In this document: positions 15,847-22,506 of the stretch, piece after piece | Layout: the number at the start of each line of letters is the position of its first letter | Position numbering within the stretch: the stretch's first letter is position 1 | DNA from: JBEGQX01 sp041180805 | GTDB taxonomy: Bacteria > Planctomycetota > Planctomycetia > Gemmatales > Gemmataceae | Direction of reading: 5' to 3' | NCBI GenBank assembly: GCA_041180805.1 | Contig: JBEGQX010000045.1 | Span: 1 to 28,733 of the forward strand | Length of the DNA stretch: 28,733 nucleotides | Translations under genes and position numbers: made by a program | The notes under the pieces: generated by a model | Seen by the model: the letters and a program-made list of their open reading frames with translations, nothing else | Database searches by the model: none | Told to the model about the DNA's origin: nothing

Positions 15847-17781
15847 ATGTCCATCACACGATTCCTGCAAGCACCCGACACCGGTTCCAAATATTCCGAT
15901 CGGCCAGCCGAACCTTGCATCATGGTTATCTTCGGGGCATCCGGCGACCTTACCAAGCGGTTGCTCATGCCAGCGTTGTTCAACCTGTATTGTGACGGGT
16001 TACTGGGAAGCAATTTTGCAATCATCGGCATCGCCATGGATGGATGGACCACGGATTTCTTCCGCGAACGCATGACGCAGGATATCCGCCAGTTCAACAC
16101 CCGCAAGAAGTTCGATGAAAACCTCTGGGCGGGTTTTTGCCAAAAGTTGCACTACACCCCGGGCAAATTTGATGACCCACAAGCATTCAAGGTCCTGGGT
16201 GAATTGATTGCCAGCCTCGATTCCAAATACTCGGCCCGGGGCAACATTCTGTTCTACATGGCAACTCCTCCCTCGGTGTTTGACCTGGTTTCTTCGCACT
16301 TGCAATCTTCCGGCATCAAGGACCAGTCCAAGGGCTGGATCCGCGTGATCTTCGAAAAACCCTTCGGGCACGACCTTCCCAGTGCCATCGAATTGAATCG
16401 CCTGCTTCTTAAACACTGGAAGGAAGAGCAGATCTTCCGCATTGACCATTATCTTGGCAAGGAAACCGTGCAAAACCTGCTGGCTTTCCGATTTGCCAAC
16501 GGCATCTTCGAGCCCATCTGGAACAAGGACATGATCGACCACATTCAGTTCTCGGTCACCGAGACGGTGGGTGTGGAAAACAGGGGCAAATACTACGAAA
16601 CCTCCGGCGTACTGCGCGACATGATCCAGAATCACATGTTCCAAATGCTGGCGTACCTGTGCATGGAACCACCTTCTTCCTTCAAACCAGACGCCATCCG
16701 AAACCAGAAGTCGGAACTGCTGAATGCGGTTCGCCTTATGACCCCCGAGACCGTGCACACCCACACTGTGCGCGGACAGTACGGCCCAGGCAAAAAAACC
16801 GATGGCAAAACCGCCGCAGGCTACAGGCAGGAACCAGATGTCTCCCCCAACAGTGGCACCGAAACCTTTGGTTGCCTTAAGCTTTTCATCGACAACTGGC
16901 GCTGGGAGGGTGTTCCCATCTATTTGCGAAGTGGCAAAAGCCTTTGGAAGCGTGGCACGGAAATCATGGTTCAATTCAAGCAGGCACCGGACATTCTCAA
17001 CCGGGGTAGCAATGTGCAGAATCGCGGTGAACCAAACCGCCTGATCTTCCACATCCAGCCCGATCAGGGCATTGAACTTCGTGTGCAGGGCAAATCCCCC
17101 GGGCCATCCATGCTAACCCAGGCCGTGAACATGCGCTTCGATTACTCGGAATCTTTCGAGGCTTCCCGCGGCACGGGTTACGAGGTGCTTCTTTACAGTT
17201 GCATGATCGGCGATGCCACCTTGTTTTCTCGCACCGACCTTGTGGAGGCCGCCTGGCGAATCGCACAACCCATTCTGGATGTCTGGGGATCCGAAACTCC
17301 GGCAGACTTTCCCAATTACCCCGCAGGTGGCTGGGGACCAAAATCCGCATACGACCTTATTGAAAATGATGGCAGGCGCTGGGTTGAGGTTCTGAACCGC
17401 GAGGTTCTGGAAAAAATCCCCCTCTTCCAAGGGTTGGGCGAAGTCTTCCTGCACAACCTGGCCCTGCAGCTTCGGGCAGACATTTACGCCCCCGGTGACT
17501 TGATCATCCGCAAGGGTGAAACGGGCAGGGAAATGTTCATCATTTCCCGCGGCACCATCGAGGTGATTGATGATTCCGGCAAAGTGCTTAACACACTTTC
17601 CGATGGAGCATTCTTTGGCGAACTAAGCCTGATCAGCGCACAGCCCAGAACCGCAAGCATTCGCGCGGCCACACCCTGCGATATGTTCATTCTGGACAAG
17701 AAAACTTTCGATCAGGCCATCAAGAACAACCCGGAATTCCTGGAGAAGATCAAGACTGTCGCGAAGGAACGCTACAAATAA
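15847..17781 (+). CDS. zwf: Glucose-6-phosphate dehydrogenase fused to a cyclic-nucleotide-binding domain
   Basis: A 644-residue protein. Residues 1 to about 515 are glucose-6-phosphate dehydrogenase, which oxidises glucose-6-phosphate to 6-phosphogluconolactone with NADP(+) or NAD(+), opening the pentose phosphate pathway. Seen are the nucleotide-binding GASGDLTK (30-37), EKPFG (170-174), substrate-binding RIDHYLGKE (198-206), the catalytic histidine in NHMFQ (H263) and the family's normal C-terminal end near NDGRRW (about 513). A short linker leads to a cNMP-binding domain (about 520-644): IPLFQGL, APGDLIIRKGETGREMFIISRGTIEV, and the phosphate-binding cassette FFGELSLISAQPRTAS with E592 and R601. 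Normal family length is about 490-510, so this is a genuine C-terminal fusion in one frame. The start ATG has GGAG six bases upstream. Regulation by cAMP or a similar ligand is inferred. Confidence 0.95.
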   Translation: MSITRFLQAPDTGSKYSDRPAEPCIMVIFGASGDLTKRLLMPALFNLYCDGLLGSNFAIIGIAMDGWTTDFFRERMTQDIRQFNTRKKFDENLWAGFCQKLHYTPGKFDDPQAFKVLGELIASLDSKYSARGNILFYMATPPSVFDLVSSHLQSSGIKDQSKGWIRVIFEKPFGHDLPSAIELNRLLLKHWKEEQIFRIDHYLGKETVQNLLAFRFANGIFEPIWNKDMIDHIQFSVTETVGVENRGKYYETSGVLRDMIQNHMFQMLAYLCMEPPSSFKPDAIRNQKSELLNAVRLMTPETVHTHTVRGQYGPGKKTDGKTAAGYRQEPDVSPNSGTETFGCLKLFIDNWRWEGVPIYLRSGKSLWKRGTEIMVQFKQAPDILNRGSNVQNRGEPNRLIFHIQPDQGIELRVQGKSPGPSMLTQAVNMRFDYSESFEASRGTGYEVLLYSCMIGDATLFSRTDLVEAAWRIAQPILDVWGSETPADFPNYPAGGWGPKSAYDLIENDGRRWVEVLNREVLEKIPLFQGLGEVFLHNLALQLRADIYAPGDLIIRKGETGREMFIISRGTIEVIDDSGKVLNTLSDGAFFGELSLISAQPRTASIRAATPCDMFILDKKTFDQAIKNNPEFLEKIKTVAKERYK

Positions 17782-17786
17782 AAGAC

Positions 17787-17824
17787 AAAGTCCACGGGCA
17801 TCCACCCATGGACTTTCAGTTTTT
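17787..17824. terminator. Bidirectional intrinsic terminator between zwf and the PqaA-like gene
   Basis: AAAGTCCACGGG (17787-17798) pairs with CCCATGGACTTT (17805-17816) around a six-base loop, with T-runs on both sides: CAGTTTTT for the plus strand and GTCTTTTATTT for the minus strand. In the minus-strand transcript all 12 positions pair, one as U-G; in the plus-strand transcript that position is a C-A mismatch. It fits both convergent genes, 5 bp after zwf and 17 bp after the PqaA-like stop. Confidence 0.8.
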
Positions 17825-17833
17825 ACAAATCCT

Positions 17834-19141
17834 TCACTTGGTGGCAGGTTTGCAAATCTTAACCTGCGTGGAAAGCCTGTAGGTTAAACCACCCACCTCG
17901 TAATCCACCTCGCCAAAGCAGGCTTGGAATTCTCCGTTTGGTTCCTGAAACAATGCCGTGACATCCCCGCCTTGCAACCTGGCACTGGACTCTTCCCAGA
18001 TGGATTGACGGAAATCCATCGTCTTGGATTTTGCCTGCCAGAGCCTTGCTCCCTTGGCGGGGGGATCACACTTGATGCAAAGCTTGTTCTGGTTTCCCTC
18101 TTTCAGGTATTCCCAGGTGACTTTTGGCAATGGCTTGTTCTCCACCTGGTGCAGGCTGAACGCGCACAGGGTGTTCACCGCCCGGTCCCGATTTTTGGAA
18201 CCATCCTTGGTTTTTTCCTCGAGCCCGTGCCCTGCGTTGGGAACATACAGCACATACTTGTCACCTTTCAGGCCGTCCCAGTAATTGTTCAGGGCATCCA
18301 ATGTCCAATAAGGATCGTTTGCGCCATTGATGATCATCTTCGGCATGGTCAATTTTTCACGATACTGATAGGGATCCACCCAGTGCCAAAGGGTTTTCCC
18401 TTCCTTGGATTCGGGAAGTGGGACAAGGTTCCGGCTGGTGTAGTCTGCCAACTGTTCGCTATAGGTTCCAAAAGCCTTGATCTGCCCTGGGATCTGTTCC
18501 TGGAAATTCAGCGTGTCGATCACCAGGGGTGCGATGGCCTTCACACGCTTATCGGCTGCTCCGGTTAGCCAGGAAGTCCAACCTCGCTTGGAAGCACCCG
18601 ACACCACAAAGTTTTCCACCTTCTGTTGAAATTCCTTCTCGGTGAATGCCTGCAGCGCATCCATGGCCTTGACCAGGCTTTTCACCATGGGAAACAGAAG
18701 TGGCCAGGTGCTATCCTTGGTTTCCAGGAAACGCACGAAGGTTTCCGCTATCAGGGCATCTTCCTTTTTGCCATCAAAAAGCGGTTGCTTGGGAATGCCA
18801 AAAAGCAACGCCACGGGGGATTGTGACTTGGCGGCAAGCTGCATTCCGAACAAGGCACTGGTGGTACTGGCCTTGCCGCCGGTATTCCAAAGCAGCATGG
18901 TTTTCCTCGGCTTCATTCCCGCTGGTATGCATACCAGAATCTGGTGTTCCCAGTTGATTCCCTGCCAGCATTGGGAGGTTAGGTCTATTTCGTAAACCGA
19001 ACCCAGGGGAGTGACGGTCTTGTTCTTTACCGACCAGGCAAAGCACTTTTCATCGCGTGATATGTAACTTGCCAGATCAGCCTTGGCGATGGATTCTGTG
19101 GAAAGACATATTCCCAAAAGAACCAATAACTTCTTAAACAT
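17834..19141 (-). CDS. PhoPQ-activated pathogenicity-related (PqaA-like) exported hydrolase
   Basis: A 435-residue protein with a signal peptide (MFKKLLVLLGICLSTESIAKA). It belongs to the PhoPQ-related protein family, an alpha/beta hydrolase group named after Salmonella PqaA. The presumed triad is complete: S184 in SGASKRGWTSWL, D276 in INGANDPYW and H305 in NAGHGLE. Blocks PVALLFGIPKQPLFDG and RVKAIAPLVIDTLNF are also typical. Residues after about 340 form a beta-rich C-terminal domain. The substrate is unknown; in this phylum the family is not tied to virulence. The ATG at 19141 has GGGGA upstream; the frame extends to 19177 only by overlapping the preceding gene. It is the last gene of a set with a lipoprotein and a DUF1559 protein. 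Confidence 0.87.
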   Translation of the reverse strand: MFKKLLVLLGICLSTESIAKADLASYISRDEKCFAWSVKNKTVTPLGSVYEIDLTSQCWQGINWEHQILVCIPAGMKPRKTMLLWNTGGKASTTSALFGMQLAAKSQSPVALLFGIPKQPLFDGKKEDALIAETFVRFLETKDSTWPLLFPMVKSLVKAMDALQAFTEKEFQQKVENFVVSGASKRGWTSWLTGAADKRVKAIAPLVIDTLNFQEQIPGQIKAFGTYSEQLADYTSRNLVPLPESKEGKTLWHWVDPYQYREKLTMPKMIINGANDPYWTLDALNNYWDGLKGDKYVLYVPNAGHGLEEKTKDGSKNRDRAVNTLCAFSLHQVENKPLPKVTWEYLKEGNQNKLCIKCDPPAKGARLWQAKSKTMDFRQSIWEESSARLQGGDVTALFQEPNGEFQACFGEVDYEVGGLTYRLSTQVKICKPATK

Positions 19142-19157
19142 GAAATCCCCTGATCTT

Positions 19158-19583
19158 TTATTTGGTGCTAAGTTCAAAAGTTTCCAGCAATTGACCCTGC
19201 TTGGTGATGTTTATCCTAAACTTGGATTTATCCGGTTGCTTGTACTTTCCAAGAAGCTGATCCGAGCCCTCAAACCTGTTCTTAAATGTGCCAGACTTCA
19301 TGGGCCAATCAAAGGTAACGATGAATTCACCCAAAGGCGCGCCGTCCCCTGTCACATAGGAGTTCAATTCAAATTCCCCATTTTCATTGGTCTGTGCGAA
19401 AGGCCGGACAGCGTTGGGATCACTTTTATCCATTGGATGAAGATAAATAAAAAGATCCTGTGCAGGTTTGCCATTCACAAGAACTTTGCCTTTTACAGGG
19501 TAGGTTGGCTGACGGGATGAACGTTCGCAGCCAACCACAGAAACGAAAACCGCAAGAAATAGAATTGCCCCCAGACGATACAT
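19158..19583 (-). CDS. Small lipoprotein with carboxypeptidase-regulatory-like fold
   Basis: A 141-residue lipoprotein with signal MYRLGAILFLAVF and lipobox SVVGC. The mature part has the same beta-sandwich pattern as the lipoprotein at 15327-15755: YPVKGKVLVNGKPAQDLFIYLHP, then TNENGEFELNSY and GAPLGEFIVTFDWP. The start has GGGGA seven bases upstream. It lies 21 bp after the DUF1559 stop and 16 bp before the PqaA-like gene, so the three are very probably one operon. Role unknown; a surface-displayed binding or scaffold module is a reasonable guess. Confidence 0.86.
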   Translation of the reverse strand: MYRLGAILFLAVFVSVVGCERSSRQPTYPVKGKVLVNGKPAQDLFIYLHPMDKSDPNAVRPFAQTNENGEFELNSYVTGDGAPLGEFIVTFDWPMKSGTFKNRFEGSDQLLGKYKQPDKSKFRINITKQGQLLETFELSTK

Positions 19584-19604
19584 CCGAATTCCCCGAAACT
19601 TTTG

Positions 19605-20555
19605 TTATTCAGAAATAATCTCGCCTTTTTTGCGAGTGACCATGTAAATGAAATTCTTGGCGTTCATGTTTGCTGCCAGAAAGCGAACGCTGCCATCGCC
19701 CATGGCCACACCAGCCCCACCGGAATGAAAACCATAGATTCCACGTCCGGTAATATTTGTGCAATTGATCACACAAGGGCCCTGGGCACCCGTACCATCA
19801 AACAGGGAACCGGATAACCAATTTTCCGCGTTGTAAGGATTACCCCAGCCGGCACCCACCGTATTGGGAAACCCATTGGTGTTGATACGGTTGTTGGTTT
19901 GCCAGGTTTCTGGTCTTCCCGCCAATTCAGTCAGTAAGAGGGTGTTGGAGGTACCATCCGTAACATCGGTCAGCTTGGAAGTTTCACCCGGGGTGTATAC
20001 GACTGCCAGCATACCCTCACGGTCGCCACCAGAGGGAGGCCCAACAATGGCATCCCAGCCACGGCTAAGAACCCCACCAATCACGCCATAATCCCCGGCA
20101 GCCAGGGTAAAATTCAAAGTTGGATAACCAGGAATTGTGCCCGCGGGGAAAACACAGGTCTCTGTGCGACTTTGGCTGGGTGTGGAAGGACATTGCATCA
20201 CTTTCAATTGGGTTTGCAATACAGCCAGGTTGCCCGCCGTGGTAAACATCTGGTTGAAATCATATTTCTTGTAGAGGTTTTCCTGTTCAATGTAAGGAAG
20301 TATAAGTGGGCCCCAACCGTAAGCAAGGTTGGCAGCAGGCGGAAGTGCCAGAAAATATGCCGGGGGTAACTGATTGTAGGTGGAATGGTAGTTATGGAAC
20401 GCCATCCCCAATTGCTTGAGGTTGTTGTTGCAGGTCATACGGGATGCTGCCTCACGTACCTTCTGCACCGCCGGCAATAGCAATCCGATAAGTATTGCTA
20501 TGATGGCGATCACCACGAGGAGTTCTATCAGGGTAAATGCTTTTTTATTTGACAC
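19605..20555 (-). CDS. DUF1559 type-II-pseudopilin-like protein (copy 2)
   Basis: A 316-residue protein starting at a GTG (20555-20553), preceded by a run AGGGGGGG about 7 bases upstream. The leader is very short (SNKKA) before FTLIELLVVIAIIAI, then LLLPAVQKVREAASRMTCNNNLKQLG, nearly identical to copy 1 over the first 50 residues. The C-terminal H-x9-DG motif is HSGGAGVAMGDG. The middle of the protein diverges fully from copy 1, which is normal in this family and suggests distinct surface specificity. It leads the operon with a lipoprotein and the PqaA-like hydrolase. Confidence 0.94.
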   Translation of the reverse strand: MSNKKAFTLIELLVVIAIIAILIGLLLPAVQKVREAASRMTCNNNLKQLGMAFHNYHSTYNQLPPAYFLALPPAANLAYGWGPLILPYIEQENLYKKYDFNQMFTTAGNLAVLQTQLKVMQCPSTPSQSRTETCVFPAGTIPGYPTLNFTLAAGDYGVIGGVLSRGWDAIVGPPSGGDREGMLAVVYTPGETSKLTDVTDGTSNTLLLTELAGRPETWQTNNRINTNGFPNTVGAGWGNPYNAENWLSGSLFDGTGAQGPCVINCTNITGRGIYGFHSGGAGVAMGDGSVRFLAANMNAKNFIYMVTRKKGEIISE

Positions 20556-20628
20556 GACTGGCCCCCCCTAACGAACCAAAATGTTCATTAAGCAGTCTGG
20601 GTTACTGAATAATTTATTTTGATATCTG

Positions 20629-20661
20629 ACCATCATCATAAATGGGATGGTTATTTGTCAA
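20629..20661 (-). promoter_or_regulatory. Candidate promoter with embedded dyad for the DUF1559 copy 2 operon
   Basis: On the minus strand a perfect TTGACA (20661-20656) is followed after 15 bases by TATGAT (20640-20635), one mismatch from the -10 consensus; the spacer is shorter than the optimal 17. A dyad ACCATC (20629-20634) / GATGGT (20646-20651) brackets the -10 box, the layout of a repressor operator. The start codon is 80 bases downstream. Confidence 0.45.
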
Positions 20662-20704
20662 TGATCATCTATTCTTATTAATCTGATAACTTTTATTAAA
20701 ACCC

Positions 20705-20718
20705 AGGAAGGTTTTCCT
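20705..20718 (+). promoter_or_regulatory. Ribosome-site hairpin directly before the DUF3472 gene
   Basis: AGGAA (20705-20709) and TTCCT (20714-20718) form a 5-bp stem with a GGTT loop that ends at the base before the ATG. AGGAAGG is the only good ribosome binding site for this gene, so the hairpin would cover it. A short stem like this is marginally stable, so regulation is only a suggestion. Confidence 0.35.
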
Positions 20719-21561
20719 ATGAGAAAAAAACTGCTCTCCTTTTTGGCCATGGTTTTTTTGGGGCTGCTTTCATTGCCCACGCTGGCGGATGAAAAATTAA
20801 AGGGTATCGCCTGCAGGTCGGTGCACCTTGGCTATCCCATGCCTGAAGGAAACGCCTTTTACAACGAAATCACGGTTCGTTCCTCGGCAAAGGGAACCTA
20901 CTTTATGGTTTGCGGCTGGAACAAGGGTTACTTCGGTATTCAGGAACTGGGCAATGGCAAAAAACTGGCCATCTTTTCAGTCTGGGATTCCGGACAGAAT
21001 GATCCCAACGCCGTGAAGGAAGAAAAACGCACCAAGCTGATCCACAAGGATGAAAAAACACGCATTGGCAGATTTGGCGGCGAAGGAACCGGTGGCCAGT
21101 CGTTCTATGACTTGAATTGGAAAGACAACGAGACCTATCGCTTCATGGTTACCTCCAAGGTGGAAGGCAACCGCACCACTTACTCGGGCTATTTTTTCCA
21201 CCCGACCGATAAAAAGTGGATCCACATGGTGGCTTTTTCCACCATCACCGGCGGAGCAAACATGAAGGGCTATTATTCCTTCGTCGAGGATTTCAAGCGG
21301 GACAAAGTTTCAACGACATTTGCCCGCAAGGCGGAATTTGGCAACGGCTGGGTTCGCAACACCAAGAATGAATGGAATCCCGTTGAGAAGGCAACTTTCA
21401 CCGCGGATGCCAACCCGGTGTTGAACATCGATTCGGGCGTTTCAGGAAAAAACTTTTTCCTGGTGACAGGTGGCGAAACCCAAAACCGCACCAAGCTTCG
21501 CTCGAGTCTTGAAAACCCGGCAGGCGGCAAAACTCCACCAGCGGACCTACCCAAGCCGTAA
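20719..21561 (+). CDS. Exported DUF3472 domain protein
   Basis: A 280-residue protein with a signal peptide (MRKKLLSFLAMVFLGLLSLPTLA, cleavage before DEK). The mature part matches DUF3472: YFMVCGWNKGYFGIQEL, FSVWDSGQNDPN, RFGGEGTGGQSFYDLNW, TYRFMVTSKVEGNRTTYSGYFF and KWIHMVAFST. The family is uncharacterised, probably a beta-sandwich related to carbohydrate-associated modules; found mainly in secreted bacterial proteins. The C-terminus is proline-rich (GGKTPPADLPKP). AGGAAGG precedes the start inside a small hairpin. It converges on the GntR gene with 25 bp between stops and no recognisable terminator. Confidence 0.85.
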   Translation: MRKKLLSFLAMVFLGLLSLPTLADEKLKGIACRSVHLGYPMPEGNAFYNEITVRSSAKGTYFMVCGWNKGYFGIQELGNGKKLAIFSVWDSGQNDPNAVKEEKRTKLIHKDEKTRIGRFGGEGTGGQSFYDLNWKDNETYRFMVTSKVEGNRTTYSGYFFHPTDKKWIHMVAFSTITGGANMKGYYSFVEDFKRDKVSTTFARKAEFGNGWVRNTKNEWNPVEKATFTADANPVLNIDSGVSGKNFFLVTGGETQNRTKLRSSLENPAGGKTPPADLPKP

Positions 21562-21586
21562 TTCGAAACCCATTCAGCAGGTCAGG

Positions 21587-22276
21587 CTACTTTTTCTGGG
21601 TTAAATATTTGTGCATCGCGTTGCCAGCCTCTTCAGGGTTTCCAGAGGCGATGGCATCCAGCAATGTCTGATGATTTTGAACCCATTCCGCAAGTTCTTC
21701 CTTGGTTTGGTTACTGATTTCCCTTTTGCGGATCATTTCCACCAAGTGACATTTTTCCAAAGCTTCCTGAAGCGCCTGGCTGCGGGTGAGCCTTGAAATG
21801 GTGGCATGAAATTCCCAATCCAAGTCCCGGGCTTCCTGTATTTTTCCCTGACGGACAAAGGCAGACATTTTTTGAATCATTTCCGCCAGAATTTCAATAT
21901 CCTCCTTGCCAACTCTTCTGGAAGCAAGCCTTGCCGCCTCGGTTTCCAAGGCCCTGCGAACCACCAACTGGTCCTCCAGAATGGCAGGACTCCATTTCGC
22001 AACTATGCAACCCTGGCCACGGGAATGGGATACCAGGCCTTCATATTGCAGTTTTCTCAGGGCTGTTATAACTGGTCCATTGCTGGTACCCAGGGATGTG
22101 GCAATGGCTATCTGGCCCAAATGAGCCCCCGAAGGAAGCTTTCCCGTAAGAATTTGTTCGCGCAAGTATTCATAAACGCGAACCGTTTCCTGGCCTGTTC
22201 TTTTGCCGGGCTTTTTATTCTTCAAACTATTTAATGGATTGGCCTGGCGTGAAGGACGATTTAAATCTTTACTCAT
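21587..22276 (-). CDS. GntR-family transcriptional regulator with FCD domain
   Basis: A 229-residue regulator. A basic, disordered leader of about 28 residues precedes a winged helix-turn-helix (VYEYLREQILTGKLPSGAHL, then TSNGPVITALRKLQYEGLV and the wing SRGQGCIVAK). Residues from about 95 form the all-helical FCD effector domain (LVVRRALETEAARLASRRV, LDWEFHATISRL, NHQTLLDAIASGNPEEA). The D-x3-H and later NHQ histidine match part of the metal-binding site known in FCD regulators. Such proteins commonly respond to organic or sugar acids. It is divergent from the membrane acyltransferase gene across a 230-bp region that holds two dyads, making that gene its most likely target besides itself. 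No strong ribosome site is seen before the ATG. Confidence 0.92.
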   Translation of the reverse strand: MSKDLNRPSRQANPLNSLKNKKPGKRTGQETVRVYEYLREQILTGKLPSGAHLGQIAIATSLGTSNGPVITALRKLQYEGLVSHSRGQGCIVAKWSPAILEDQLVVRRALETEAARLASRRVGKEDIEILAEMIQKMSAFVRQGKIQEARDLDWEFHATISRLTRSQALQEALEKCHLVEMIRKREISNQTKEELAEWVQNHQTLLDAIASGNPEEAGNAMHKYLTQKK

Positions 22277-22395
22277 GTTTATTCTTGATTTTCCATGGGT
22301 TTCTATTAATCAATGCAACAACAAACTAACCCTATTAAGTCACCTTGGTATCGGTAATAGTTCCTTAATATTTCTTCATGTAAGGGGTTTAATTT

Positions 22396-22411
22396 TTCGT
22401 AATTTAACGAA
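22396..22411. promoter_or_regulatory. Dyad TTCGT-N6-ACGAA, possible GntR operator
   Basis: TTCGT (22396-22400) and ACGAA (22407-22411) form an inverted repeat with a six-base AT spacer in the GntR/acyltransferase divergent region. Length and symmetry are compatible with FCD-subfamily operators, which are short hyphenated palindromes. No binding evidence can be read from sequence alone. Confidence 0.35.
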
Positions 22412-22454
22412 GTAATGTCATAAATGCCCTTGGCAGCGTTAAAATGTAATTAAG

Positions 22455-22503
22455 GAATGCTGGCCAAAGGACTTGCAATTCTGGCCATTTCTGGAGTGCA
22501 TTC
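22455..22503. promoter_or_regulatory. Nested inverted repeat before the membrane acyltransferase
   Basis: GAATGC (22455-22460) followed at once by TGGCCA (22461-22466) is mirrored by TGGCCA (22482-22487) and GCATTC (22498-22503). The two TGGCCA copies start 21 bases apart, two helical turns. The right arm runs over the GGAG ribosome site and ends 3 bases before the ATG at 22507. It could be an operator pair or a leader hairpin. Confidence 0.35.
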
Positions 22504-22506
22504 TGT

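Noticed and set aside
16000..17052. 350-codon minus-strand open frame inside zwf
   Set aside because: Fully antisense to conserved G6PD motifs, with no domain of its own.
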